The notes beneath the pieces were generated by a model that saw only the letters and a program-made list of their open reading frames with translations, was not told where the DNA came from and made no database searches. Positions 18,353 through 26,415 of a DNA stretch of 32,510 nucleotides are shown here, in pieces. Position numbers and translations under genes: made by a program. Each line of letters begins with the position of its first letter. Position 1 is the stretch's first letter. This DNA is from RECO01 sp050485385 (GTDB lineage: Bacteria > Pseudomonadota > Alphaproteobacteria > Geminicoccales > Geminicoccaceae), in assembly GCA_050485385.1 (NCBI GenBank), contig JBJHBG010000052.1, positions 1-32,510 on the forward strand. The letters are read 5' to 3'.

Positions 18353-18655
18353 ATGGTCCAAGCCCTCATCGTTCATCGACGCGACAACGTCGCCACGGCC
18401 GTCGCCCGGCTCGAAGCCGGCACCGAGATCGGGGCAACCGCGCCGGACGGCAGCACGGTCGCCATCCGCACCCTGGAGCCCATCGCCTACGGTCACAAGC
18501 TGGCGCTGGCGGACATCCCGGCCGGTGCCGAGATCGTCAAGTACGGCGAGATCATCGGCCTCGCCACCGCCGCCATCGCCAAGGGCGCGCACGTCCACGT
18601 CCACAACGTCCGGACGCGGCGCGGGCGGACGGACCCGGCCAGGGAAGGCAAGTAG
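18353..18655 (+). CDS. UxaA family small subunit (SAF domain), altronate dehydratase or sulfo-lyase alpha type
   Basis: A 100-residue SAF-domain protein: VHRRDNVATAVARLEAGTEI, the core IAYGHKLALADIPAGAEIVKYGEIIGLATAAI, and the histidine motif HVHVHNVRTRRGR that the family uses near the active site. In altronate and galactarate dehydratases this domain is fused to a large catalytic domain. In (R)-sulfolactate sulfo-lyase (SuyAB) and several uncharacterised pairs it is a separate subunit, as here. The matching large subunit lies at 24145-25305, about 5.5 kb away. GAGG sits about 8 bases before the ATG. The reaction is elimination next to a carboxylate, releasing water or sulfite; the sequence does not decide which. 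Confidence 0.82.
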   Translation: MVQALIVHRRDNVATAVARLEAGTEIGATAPDGSTVAIRTLEPIAYGHKLALADIPAGAEIVKYGEIIGLATAAIAKGAHVHVHNVRTRRGRTDPAREGK

Positions 18656-18671
18656 GGGCTCGACAGCCCCT
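18654..18671. terminator. perfect 7-pair hairpin between convergent UxaA-small and sulfatase genes
   Basis: AGGGGCT and AGCCCCT form a perfect stem with a CGAC loop, beginning in the UxaA small-subunit stop codon and ending 9 bases before the sulfatase stop. It sits between converging genes and so could act in both directions. C-rich rather than T-rich sequence follows. Confidence 0.5.
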
Positions 18672-18679
18672 CACTCCCC

Positions 18680-20128
18680 CTACCTCGAGAGTCGTGGCGC
18701 CTCGCCGGGGGCGGGGGTGTAGGGGTAGTTGCCGGCCTGCTTGACCTTCTCGACACCGCCCAACTCCTCGATCCGCCGCTCCTGGTCGGCGAAAGCCGCC
18801 TGGTTGACGGCGGTCGGATCGCAGATGGCGCGCAGACGCCGCTCGGCCTCGGCGAGGATCGCGTCGTGGCCGGGCTCGAGGGCAAGGTCCTGGCGCTCGC
18901 CCGGATCGGCCTCCAGGTCGTAGAGCTGCGGCCGGTAGCCCTCGTAGTGGATGTACTTGTAGCGCCCGAAGCGGATCATGAAGATGCCGGTGATCGAGGC
19001 GACGGCGTGGTACTCGGAGAAGACCGTGCGGTCGGGATCGGCGCCTTCGGCAATGTCCAGGAGCGACCGGCCGGGCAGGTCCTCCTGCATGGTCTCGCCG
19101 ACGGCCTGCACGATGGTCGGGTAGGCATCGACCAGCGAGACCGGCGTCTTGACGCGGCGGCCCTTGGCGACGCCCGGCCCGCGCACGATCAAGGGCACGC
19201 CCGCCGCCTCGTCGTACATGTTCGACTTGCCCCAGAAGGTCCGGGTGCCGAGGTTGTCGCCGTGGTCGGAGGTGTAGACGACGAGCGTGTCGTCGGCCAA
19301 GCCCGCCGCGTCCAGCGCGTTGACGATGCGGCCGACGTTGTCGTCGAGGAAGCTCACCATCCCGTAATAGGCGGCAATGGCGATGCGCACGTGGTCCTCG
19401 TCGCGGAAATGGTCCTCGTAGTCCTGGACCGAGCGGAGCGCCTTCAAGACCGGATGGTCCGGGAACTCGGCCGGTCCGCGCAGGCGCGGCATCGGCACCT
19501 GGTCGAGCGGGTAGAGGCGGAAGAACTCGGGCGGCGCCACCAGCGGGAAGTGCGGGCAGACGAACGAGACGAAGAGGCACCAGGGCTTCTCGGTCGGCGC
19601 CGTGGCGATGTCCTCCAGCCAGTCGATCGCCGCGTCGCGGATGTTGCGGTCGTAGGCGATGTAGGTGCTCTCACCCTCGCCCGCGTCGCCCGAAAGCTGC
19701 GCCGTGGAGGGCCGCTTGGGGGGCGGACGGCGCAGCATGCCCTGCACGTCGCCTTGGCCGTTCAGCACGTGGAGCGGCAGGATCTCGTTGTCGAAGCCGT
19801 TGGGGTCGGTGGAGCCCCGATAGTGCAGTTTGCCGATACTGTCGCAGCGGTGCCCGGTCCGCGCCAGTTCGTGGCCCCAGGACTTCGGCTCGCCGTGATA
19901 GGGAAAGGCGTTGTCCCAGTGGCCGATCCGGTGGACGTAGCGGCCGGTGGCGAAGCTTGCCCTGGACGGGACGCAGATCGGGCAGTTGCAGTAGGCGCTC
20001 TCGAAGAGGGTTCCGGCGGCCGCGAGACGATCGATGTGCGGCGTCTGGACGACGGGGTTGCCGTAGCACCCGACGACACGCGGGCTGTGCTCGTCGGACA
20101 TGATGAACAGCACGTTCTTGCCCGTCAT
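18680..20128 (-). CDS. cytosolic sulfatase (choline-sulfatase-like)
   Basis: A 482-residue type I sulfatase. The formylglycine motif is CVPSRASFATGR with C52 as the residue to be oxidised. Metal and sulfate ligands are recognisable: D12-E13 in MSDEHSP, K100 and H102 in SIGKLHY, H193 in CPHFP, D288-H289 in YTSDHGD and K301. It hydrolyses a sulfate ester to alcohol and sulfate. There is no signal peptide, so the substrate must be imported. Its ATG overlaps the tctA stop (ATGA), making it the last gene of a tctC-tctB-tctA-sulfatase unit. The GKLHY stretch recalls choline sulfatase BetC, but the context argues for an organosulfate carried by this transporter. Activation needs a formylglycine-generating enzyme encoded elsewhere. 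Confidence 0.9.
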   Translation of the reverse strand: MTGKNVLFIMSDEHSPRVVGCYGNPVVQTPHIDRLAAAGTLFESAYCNCPICVPSRASFATGRYVHRIGHWDNAFPYHGEPKSWGHELARTGHRCDSIGKLHYRGSTDPNGFDNEILPLHVLNGQGDVQGMLRRPPPKRPSTAQLSGDAGEGESTYIAYDRNIRDAAIDWLEDIATAPTEKPWCLFVSFVCPHFPLVAPPEFFRLYPLDQVPMPRLRGPAEFPDHPVLKALRSVQDYEDHFRDEDHVRIAIAAYYGMVSFLDDNVGRIVNALDAAGLADDTLVVYTSDHGDNLGTRTFWGKSNMYDEAAGVPLIVRGPGVAKGRRVKTPVSLVDAYPTIVQAVGETMQEDLPGRSLLDIAEGADPDRTVFSEYHAVASITGIFMIRFGRYKYIHYEGYRPQLYDLEADPGERQDLALEPGHDAILAEAERRLRAICDPTAVNQAAFADQERRIEELGGVEKVKQAGNYPYTPAPGEAPRLSR

Positions 20129-21627
20129 GCGGGATCCTCCTTTCGTTGGCGGCGGCGCGCCAGATGCTCCTGGACGAACGGCCAGAGCAGGGTCAGCAGG
20201 GAGATGGCGAGGAAGCTCAGCGCGATGGGGCGATCGAGGATCGACCAGAAGCCGTGGCGGGTGAGCTGCATGCCGGAGCGTAGCTCTTCCTCCAGGATGC
20301 GGGCCAAAACGAAGCCGATGACGAACGGCCCGAGCGGCACCCGGCAGCGCTGCATGAAGAAGCCGACCAGGCCGAAGAACAAGACCACCCAGACGTCGAA
20401 CATCCGGTTGCTCAAGGCGTAAGTGCCGATCACGCAGAACACGAAGATCACCGGCAACAGGATCGCCCGGTTGACCATCATCAGCTTGGCAATCCAGCGC
20501 ACCGACAGGCTCATGATGAGGAACATGAGCACGGTGGCGACGAGGTAGGCGGCGATCATCGCCCAGACGAACTCGGCGTTGTTCACGAACAGGAGCGGGC
20601 CGGGCTGGATGTTGTGGAGGATCAGCGCACCCAGCAGGATCGCGTCGATGGGCGCCCCCGGAATGCCCATGGCGATGAGCGGGATGAGCGAGCCGCCGAC
20701 ATTGGCGTTGTTGGCGGCCTCGGAGGCGACGATGCCCTCCTCGTGGCCGGTGCCGAACTTCTCCGGCGTCTTCGACATGGCACGGGCGGTGGCGTAGGCC
20801 ACCATCGAGCTGATCGAAGCGCCGACGCCCGGCAGGATGCCGATCCAGGTGCCGATGACGCTGGAGCGGAGGATGTTGGCCCAGTGGCGGCGCCAGACGT
20901 CGAAGGCCATGGTGAGGCGATAGACACCCACCTTGATCGGGTGCGCCTTCTTCTCCGTGTCGAGCGCATCGGTCAGGATTTGGCTAACGACGAAGATGCC
21001 GAGCAGCACCGGCAACAGCGCGAAGCCGGCAGCGAGCGGGTCCCAGCCCATGGTCAGGCGGAGCTGGCCGTCGGACGGGTTGAGCCCCGGAAGGGCAAAG
21101 GCGATGCCGAGGGCACCCGAGAGCAGGCCCTTGACCATCGAGCCCTGGCTGATCGAGGCGATCAGGACCAGCGCCATCAACACCATGGCGAAGTATTCCC
21201 AAGGCCCGAAGGTGGTGGCCCAGCGGGACAGCGGCTGCGCCAACACCACGAGGAAGAAGCCGGCGACGAGCCCGCCGACGATGGAGGCGCCGAGCGACAG
21301 GCCGAGGGCGCGCTCCACCTCGCCCCGCTGCGCCATGGGAAAGCCGTCGAAGGTGGTCATCACCGAGGACGGTGTGCCCGGCATCCGCAGGAGCGTGGCG
21401 CTGATCAGCCCGCCCGAGACCGAGCCCACGGTCATCGACACCATCATGACGATGGCGTGCGTGCTGTCCATGTAGAGCGACAGCGGCATCGCGAGTGCGA
21501 TGAGCATGCCGCCGGTGAGGCCGGGCACGGCACCGACGAAGATGCTGAGGGCGGTGCCCACGAACACCCAGAAGAACGGCCAGGGGGTGAGGACGTAGGC
21601 GAGCCCGTCCGTGAGACCTTCGAGCAT
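20125..21627 (-). CDS. tctA: tripartite tricarboxylate transporter, large permease subunit
   Basis: A 500-residue inner-membrane protein with about twelve membrane segments in two TctA halves. The first half carries GAVPGLTGGMLIALAMPLSL and ATLLRMPGTPSSV. The second carries WIGILPGVGASISSMVAY and ANNANVGGSLIPLIAMGIPGAP, the two signature regions of the family. It is the conducting subunit of a sodium- or proton-driven, binding-protein-dependent carboxylate importer. It begins 3 bases after the tctB stop and its own stop overlaps the sulfatase start. Family substrates include citrate, tartrate, aromatic acids and, in some bacteria, sulfolactate. The one used here is unknown. Confidence 0.93.
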   Translation of the reverse strand: MLEGLTDGLAYVLTPWPFFWVFVGTALSIFVGAVPGLTGGMLIALAMPLSLYMDSTHAIVMMVSMTVGSVSGGLISATLLRMPGTPSSVMTTFDGFPMAQRGEVERALGLSLGASIVGGLVAGFFLVVLAQPLSRWATTFGPWEYFAMVLMALVLIASISQGSMVKGLLSGALGIAFALPGLNPSDGQLRLTMGWDPLAAGFALLPVLLGIFVVSQILTDALDTEKKAHPIKVGVYRLTMAFDVWRRHWANILRSSVIGTWIGILPGVGASISSMVAYATARAMSKTPEKFGTGHEEGIVASEAANNANVGGSLIPLIAMGIPGAPIDAILLGALILHNIQPGPLLFVNNAEFVWAMIAAYLVATVLMFLIMSLSVRWIAKLMMVNRAILLPVIFVFCVIGTYALSNRMFDVWVVLFFGLVGFFMQRCRVPLGPFVIGFVLARILEEELRSGMQLTRHGFWSILDRPIALSFLAISLLTLLWPFVQEHLARRRQRKEDPA

Positions 21628-21630
21628 GAT

Positions 21631-22137
21631 CTACCGCGGCAGGTCGATGAAGAAGAAGCGGGTGAAGAGCCACGTACCGCCCACGCCCATCACCACGGCG
21701 AACACGGTCCCCACCAGCAGCGTGCGGAGATGCAGTCGGCCGAGCAGCGCCGCGGCGGCCACGAGGAAGACGATGGTCGCCGCCTCGAAGCCGATCCAGC
21801 CGAGGTCCATCGCCCCGACATAGGCGACGCAGAGGACGAAGATGCCGACCGCGAGGTCCGGCCGCGGCCGGTACTCGGCCTCGGGCCCGTCGCTCGGCTC
21901 GCCGAGACCGGCGAGGGCGCGCGCGGCCATGATCGCGGCGAGCACGACCATCACCAGCGCCGCGGCGCGGGGCACAGCGGCCGAACCGAGCGGGTCGAAG
22001 AAGGGCGGTGGGATCTTGCGGCTCTCCACCAAGAGCAAAGCCGCGAAGCCGGTAACGGCGGCCGCAAGCAGGAGGTCCGGGCGCGGCGAGCGGCTGGCGC
22101 CGACGACGCGGGCCAGCCGCTCCTGCCAGTGGGTCAC
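21631..22137 (-). CDS. tctB: tripartite tricarboxylate transporter, small permease subunit
   Basis: A 168-residue membrane protein with four hydrophobic segments: LLLAAAVTGFAALLLV, AVPRAAALVMVVLAAIMAARAL, AVGIFVLCVAYVGAMDLGWIGFEAATIVFLVAAAALL and LLVGTVFAVVMGVGGTWLF. Length and layout are those of TctB, the poorly conserved partner of TctA. I chose the GTG at 22137 (reading THWQERLARVV), 11 bases after the tctC stop; the frame runs further upstream only as a shadow of tctC. The ribosome site before it is weak, so its translation may depend on tctC. The substrate is set mainly by the binding protein. Confidence 0.82.
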   Translation of the reverse strand: MTHWQERLARVVGASRSPRPDLLLAAAVTGFAALLLVESRKIPPPFFDPLGSAAVPRAAALVMVVLAAIMAARALAGLGEPSDGPEAEYRPRPDLAVGIFVLCVAYVGAMDLGWIGFEAATIVFLVAAAALLGRLHLRTLLVGTVFAVVMGVGGTWLFTRFFFIDLPR

Positions 22138-22148
22138 GGGTGCGCCCG

Positions 22149-23132
22149 CTACTGCTGGATCTGCCGCGCCCGATCGACCAGCGGCAGCGTGTCGGCGAGC
22201 GCTTGGTCGAGGGCGGCCTCCACCCGGTCGGGCTCGACGAAGTAGGGCTCCAGCCCGAAGGCCACGAGTTGCTCGGCCACCTCGTCCTGCGCCATCGCCG
22301 TGCGGAAGGCGTCGCGCAGCACCTCGATGCGGTCGGCCGGCGTGCCCTTGGGGGCGAGCCAGATGCGGCTCGAGGTGCTGACCACGTCGATGCCCAGTTC
22401 CCTCGCTGTCGGCACGTCCGGCAGTTGACTCACCCGCTCCTCGGAGAGCATCAGCAGCGTCTTGAGGCCGGTCTCCTCGAACTGGACCAACTCCTGGGTG
22501 GAGAACATCGCCATGTCGGTGTGCCCGCCGACGACGGACTGGTAGCGCCGCGCACCGCCGCCCGCCTGGACGAAGCGGAAGTCGGCCCCCGCCTCGACAC
22601 CGACCTGCATGGGCACGAAATGGACGGGCAGGCCGATGTTCGCCGCCACCGTGACCTCGCCGGGGTTCGCCCTGGCGAACTCGAGCAGTTCCTCGAAACT
22701 GGCGAAGCGGCCGTCCTGCGAGACGGCGAGACCCAGATCGGCAAAGCCCGTGGCGCCGATGATCTCGAAGGACGTGTGGTCGAAGTCGGCGACGCCCATG
22801 GCATTGGAGGTGACCAAGCCGTCGTGCCAGATGGCGATGGTGTAGCCGTCCGGCTCCGCGTCCTTCAGCGCACGGGTGCCGATGGTGCCGCCCGCCCCCG
22901 CCATGTTGATCACGGCAAGGCTGTGCGGGAATACGCCCGCCTGCTCGAAGGCCCGCTGGAACGTGCGCGCCAGGCCGTCGATCGCGCCGCCCGGATCGGT
23001 CGGCACGATCACCCGGATCGGCTCGGTCGGATAGGCATGGGCGGGGGCAGCACCCACCGTGAGCGCGACGAGCGCGCAGCAGGCAAGGCTGGTAGCCAAA
23101 CCGCGCCGGCTCGGCATCGTGACGTCGAACAT
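22149..23132 (-). CDS. tctC: tripartite tricarboxylate transporter substrate-binding protein (Bug family)
   Basis: A 327-residue periplasmic binding protein. A signal peptide with basic start (MPSRRGLATSLACCALVALTVGAAPAHA) is cleaved before YPTEPIRVIVP. The Bug signature PTDPGGAIDGLAR follows, then VINMAGAGGTIGTRALKDAEPDGYTI and the C-terminal RIWLAPKGTPADRIEVLRDAF. Bug proteins hold a carboxylate through main-chain atoms of the PGG loop and pass it to TctAB. The ATG at 23132 has GAAGGG upstream; an ATG at 23117 is possible. It is the first gene of the tctC-tctB-tctA-sulfatase unit and is divergent from the LysR gene, the likely regulator. ASFEELLEFARANPGEVTV and the nearby segment LPVHFVPMQ probably line the ligand pocket. 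Confidence 0.92.
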   Translation of the reverse strand: MFDVTMPSRRGLATSLACCALVALTVGAAPAHAYPTEPIRVIVPTDPGGAIDGLARTFQRAFEQAGVFPHSLAVINMAGAGGTIGTRALKDAEPDGYTIAIWHDGLVTSNAMGVADFDHTSFEIIGATGFADLGLAVSQDGRFASFEELLEFARANPGEVTVAANIGLPVHFVPMQVGVEAGADFRFVQAGGGARRYQSVVGGHTDMAMFSTQELVQFEETGLKTLLMLSEERVSQLPDVPTARELGIDVVSTSSRIWLAPKGTPADRIEVLRDAFRTAMAQDEVAEQLVAFGLEPYFVEPDRVEAALDQALADTLPLVDRARQIQQ

Positions 23133-23223
23133 CCCTGATCCCTTCGGTTCTGGCGACCGTTGTCGACGATGCAGATTGACAAGCGGCACGTTGCCAACGC
23201 AAGCCTCATTTCGCGCGCAAGCG

Positions 23224-23238
23224 ATAACTCGGAGTTAT
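23224..23238. promoter_or_regulatory. LysR-type operator palindrome (T-N11-A) between tctC and lysR
   Basis: ATAACTC-G-GAGTTAT is a perfect 7-base inverted repeat around one central base, and its core T(23225)-N11-A(23237) is the classical LysR-type box. It ends 7 bases before the lysR ATG and lies 91 bases from the tctC start, so it could give autorepression and divergent activation of the transporter operon. It is an AT-rich island in very GC-rich DNA. Confidence 0.6.
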
Positions 23239-23245
23239 AGCTCGC

Positions 23246-24148
23246 ATGGACCTTCGTGCCGTCGACTACTTCGTGGAGATCACCGCGCAGGGCAGCCTAC
23301 GCGCGGCGGCGGCGAAGCTGGGCGTGAGCCAACCGGCGCTGACCAAGGCGGTGCGCCGACTGGAGGACGAGGCCGGCGCACCGCTCCTGGAGCGCGGTGC
23401 GCGCGGCGTCACGCCGACGGTGTTCGGCGCCGCGTTGCTGCGCCACGCGCGCCATCTCCGTGCCAACATTCGCGATGCCGAGCAGGAACTCGCGGCCCTG
23501 CGGCTCGGCCTCGGCGGCCGCGTGCGCGTCGGCGCCGGGCCTTCCTGGCTCGGCAGCCTGCTGCCGCAGGCCATCCAGCGCTTCCGCGACGAGCGACCGG
23601 ACGTGCGGCTTCAGGTGACGGGCGGCATGGACGAGACGCTGAAGGCGCAACTGCGCGACGGCGCGCTCGACCTCGTGCTGGCGGCGATCTCCGATCTGGA
23701 GCCCATGGGTGCGGACCTCGTCGGCCGGGCGCTCTTGGAGGACGACTACCGCGTCGTCGCCCACGTCGATCATCCCCTCGCCCGGCGAACGGCGGTGGAC
23801 CTTGCCGAATTGCTCGCCTATCCGTGGATTCTCCCCGCACCTGGCACCTACATGGTCACCGCCTTGAACGTCGTCTTCCGCGCCCGCCGCCTGCCGCCGC
23901 CCGAGGCGGTCATCGAGACCGACGCCCAGCACCTGAAGCTGCAGCTGATGCGCGCCGGCCCCTATTTGAGCGCGCATGCCGCCGGTCAACTCGAAAGTTT
24001 GGAGGTGCGCGACATTCGCCCCCTGGACGTGCCCGATGCCGTCTGGCGGCGGGCGGCAGGGCTGATCCTGCGACGCGATGTCACCCCCTCGCCCGCCACG
24101 GCGGCGCTCGTCGACGTGTTGGAGCGGGTGTCGGGAGAGGCCGGGTGA
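23246..24148 (+). CDS. LysR-family transcriptional regulator
   Basis: A 300-residue regulator. The winged helix-turn-helix is at the N-terminus: LRAVDYFVEITAQGSLRAAAAKLGVSQPALTKAVRRLEDEAGAPLLER, read here in overlapping pieces of residues 3-50. The ligand-binding domain follows from about residue 90 (VRVGAGPSWLGSLLPQAIQRF, DLVLAAISDLEPMG). It is divergent from tctC with a T-N11-A palindrome between, and its TGA overlaps the GTG of the UxaA large-subunit gene (GTGA), which ties regulator and enzyme into one unit. The expected inducer is the imported acid or an intermediate of its breakdown. It most likely controls both the transporter/sulfatase operon and the UxaA-large operon. Confidence 0.93.
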   Translation: MDLRAVDYFVEITAQGSLRAAAAKLGVSQPALTKAVRRLEDEAGAPLLERGARGVTPTVFGAALLRHARHLRANIRDAEQELAALRLGLGGRVRVGAGPSWLGSLLPQAIQRFRDERPDVRLQVTGGMDETLKAQLRDGALDLVLAAISDLEPMGADLVGRALLEDDYRVVAHVDHPLARRTAVDLAELLAYPWILPAPGTYMVTALNVVFRARRLPPPEAVIETDAQHLKLQLMRAGPYLSAHAAGQLESLEVRDIRPLDVPDAVWRRAAGLILRRDVTPSPATAALVDVLERVSGEAG

Positions 24149-25305
24149 ACGCGACGTTCTGGGGCTTCCTGCGGCCGGACGGCCGCGTCGGCGTGCGCAA
24201 CCACGTGCTGGTGCTGTCGGTCACCGGCCTGACCGGCCCCGCCGCGCGCCGTGTCGGCCGCATGCTGCCGCTCGCCACGGTGATCGCCCACCCCTATGGC
24301 AACGGCGTGATCGGCCCCGATGCGGCGATCCAGGGACGGGTCCTCCAGGGGCTCGCCAGCCACCCGAATCTCGGCGGCCTCGTCGTGCTCGGCGGCGAGC
24401 CGGCCAAGGTCGCTCAGGCGGTCGAGGCGGCCGAAGCCGCCGGGCGGCCGGTCGTCGGCCTCACTCTGGCGGATGCCGGCCACGACGCCTTGCGTCTGAC
24501 CGACCTTGCCGTGCGTGCTGCGGCCCACCTGCTCCGTCTCGCCTCCCGGAACCGACGCGTCGAACGCCCGGTCGGCGACCTCGTGCTCGGCCTCGAATGC
24601 GGCCGCTCGGATCCCACCTCCGGCCTCGTCGCCAACCCCCTGGTCGGCCGCCTCGCCGACCGCATCGTCGCGGCCGGCGGCACGGCGATGATCGGCGAGA
24701 CCACGGAATGGCTGGGGGCCGAGCACCTGCTCGCCGCCCGCGCCCGCACGCCCGAAGTGGCCGACGCGATCCTCGCCGCCGCCGCCGGGCGCGAAGCGCT
24801 CGCCGTCGCTGCGGGCATCGACCTGACCGGCAACAACCCCGGCGAGACCAACATCGCAGCCGGGCTCACCAGCATCGAGGAGAAGTCGCTGGGGGCCATC
24901 GCCAAAAGCGGTACCGCGCCCATCGAGGGGCTGCTCGGCTACGGCGAGCGCCCGGCGCATGCCGGGCTTTGGGTGATGGACGCCCCGGCCTATGCACCGG
25001 AATCGCTCACCGGCTTCACGGCTGCGGGGGCGACGGCCGCGATCTTCACCACCGGCGTCGGCAACTCCTACGTCTCTGCGCTGGCGCCCACGATCAAGCT
25101 CACCGCCAACGCCGAGACGTCCGCCCGTATCGAACGGCAACTCGACCTCAGCGCCGAGGCGGTGCTCGCCGGCAGGCAGAGCCTGGACGAAGCCGCCGAG
25201 GGGCTGTTCCGGGATCTGCTCGAGGTCGCCTCCGGCACCCTGACCTACGGCGAGGTCCTGGCCGAAGGCGACGAGGTGGTCGCCCGCTTCGGCGCCTCGC
25301 TCTAG
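24145..25305 (+). CDS. UxaA family large subunit (altronate dehydratase or sulfo-lyase beta type)
   Basis: A 386-residue catalytic subunit of the UxaA/GarD family. It opens with FWGFLRPDGRVGVRNHVLV, the family start, followed by ASHPNLGGLVVLGGE, the central GLECGRSDPTSGLVANPLVGRLADRIVAAGGTAMIGETTEWLGAEHLLAARA, and GNNPGETNIAAGLTSIEEKSLGAIAKSG. It would work with the SAF-domain subunit encoded at 18353-18655. Two cysteines I expect in relatives (after the HxxG of strand one and in the GxGCE motif) read as HPYGNGV and LGGEPAK here, while the cysteine in GLECG remains. The GTG start at 24145 overlaps the lysR stop. Candidate reactions are dehydration of a sugar acid or removal of sulfite from sulfolactate. 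Confidence 0.87.
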   Translation: MNATFWGFLRPDGRVGVRNHVLVLSVTGLTGPAARRVGRMLPLATVIAHPYGNGVIGPDAAIQGRVLQGLASHPNLGGLVVLGGEPAKVAQAVEAAEAAGRPVVGLTLADAGHDALRLTDLAVRAAAHLLRLASRNRRVERPVGDLVLGLECGRSDPTSGLVANPLVGRLADRIVAAGGTAMIGETTEWLGAEHLLAARARTPEVADAILAAAAGREALAVAAGIDLTGNNPGETNIAAGLTSIEEKSLGAIAKSGTAPIEGLLGYGERPAHAGLWVMDAPAYAPESLTGFTAAGATAAIFTTGVGNSYVSALAPTIKLTANAETSARIERQLDLSAEAVLAGRQSLDEAAEGLFRDLLEVASGTLTYGEVLAEGDEVVARFGASL

Positions 25306-25518
25306 CGCGTCGCCCGCCGAGCGTTCGTCGCGAGCGAGCGTTTGCAGAGGCCCCGCCGTTGCCGCATAGTCCGGCCATAGGTCGTCAATTCGAGGTCGTC
25401 GTTCGTGATCGCGTCGAGAGGATTATTGGTCGCAAGCGGGATACGATCAGGCGCCCGCGCCGCGCCGCAGAGCCGCAAAGGCAACCGCCCTTCCGGCATC
25501 GCGCCGGAGTTCGGATAG
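25306..25518. other. 213-base gap before the LacI-like gene, no gene seen
   Basis: Translation of all three + frames shows stops and no helix-turn-helix of the kind expected to precede a LacI-type binding domain. The stretch 25366-25440 is clearly less GC-rich than its surroundings and may carry the promoter of the downstream pair. I see no convincing terminator or repeat. Confidence 0.5.
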
Positions 25519-26415
25519 ATGCCCGCCCAGACCGTCGAGTTGCCGGGACACGATCGCGGCGGCCTCGCCGGTTTCGTCGTGGTCGCGCACGGCCCGCGGC
25601 GGGCCGACCCCTTTCTCGGCGATTTCCTGGCCGGCCTCGGCGCTGGCTTCGCCGCGACGCCGTTGGACCTTTTGCTCGTAGCGGTACCCGAACACGGCTC
25701 GGAGTTGCAGCGACTGCAGCGTCTCGTGGAAACCGGACGCGTCGACGGCATCGTGCTCAGCCGTACCGAGGAGGCGGATGCGCGGGTGGATTGGCTGGCC
25801 GAGCGCCGTTTTCCCTTCGTGACCTATGGCTCGGTCGACGTGGCGAGGCACCCCTTTTGCTGGCTCGCCACCGACGGCGGGCGCGCGTTCGGCCAAGCCT
25901 TCGATCTCCTCTACGACCTCGGCCACCGCCACTTCGCGCTGGTGACCATCGACGAGCCGATGACGTTCCGGCGGGTCCGCGCCGACGGCCTTGCCGCCGC
26001 CATCGCGGCACGCGGCGATCCGGCGGTGACGCTCGCCACCTGTTCGAGCCCCCGCTTCGACCGGCCGGCGCGGGCGGCTGCGGTGCGGGCGATGCTCACG
26101 GCAGACCATCGGCCCACGGCGGTGATCTGCCTGTTCGACGAGTTGGCCTTCAGCGTGATGGACGAGGCCAAGCGGCAGGGCCTGGAGGTGCCGGGCGACC
26201 TTTCGGTCATCGGCTTCGACGATACCGTGCGGGCGGCACTGGTGACGCCCGGCCTCACCACCTTCGATGCCCGGATCGGCGAGTGCGCCGCGGGCCTTGC
26301 GGAACTGCTGACGACGATGGTGCTGGAACGCCCCGCAACGCCGCCCCACCGCCTCGTCCAGCCGACCCTCGTCCTCCGCGGCAGCCACGGCCCCGCGCCC
26401 GGCGGTGCACCATGA
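25519..26415 (+). CDS. LacI-like periplasmic-binding-fold protein lacking the DNA-binding domain
   Basis: A 298-residue protein that matches the effector domain of LacI/GalR regulators almost end to end: GGLAGFVVVAHGPRRADPFLGDFLAGLGAG, VDGIVLSRTEEADARVDWLAERRFPFVTYG, LLYDLGHRHFALVTID, PTAVICLFDELAFSVMDEAKRQGLEVPGDLSVIGFDD and LTTFDARIGECAAGLAELL. The usual 55-60 residue helix-turn-helix and hinge are missing, and the upstream 213 bases do not encode one in any frame. There is no signal peptide, so it is not a periplasmic transporter component. GGAG sits 9 bases before the ATG at 25519, so the short form looks translatable. It overlaps the downstream lactonase start (ATGA). It is either a decayed regulator or a free sugar-sensing protein. 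Confidence 0.75.
   Translation: MPAQTVELPGHDRGGLAGFVVVAHGPRRADPFLGDFLAGLGAGFAATPLDLLLVAVPEHGSELQRLQRLVETGRVDGIVLSRTEEADARVDWLAERRFPFVTYGSVDVARHPFCWLATDGGRAFGQAFDLLYDLGHRHFALVTIDEPMTFRRVRADGLAAAIAARGDPAVTLATCSSPRFDRPARAAAVRAMLTADHRPTAVICLFDELAFSVMDEAKRQGLEVPGDLSVIGFDDTVRAALVTPGLTTFDARIGECAAGLAELLTTMVLERPATPPHRLVQPTLVLRGSHGPAPGGAP

Noticed and set aside
23176..23181. Perfect TTGACA -35 box upstream of lysR
   Set aside because: At 16-18 bases spacing the -10 position reads CGCAAG, GCAAGC or CAAGCC, matching TATAAT at one or two positions, so no promoter is supported.
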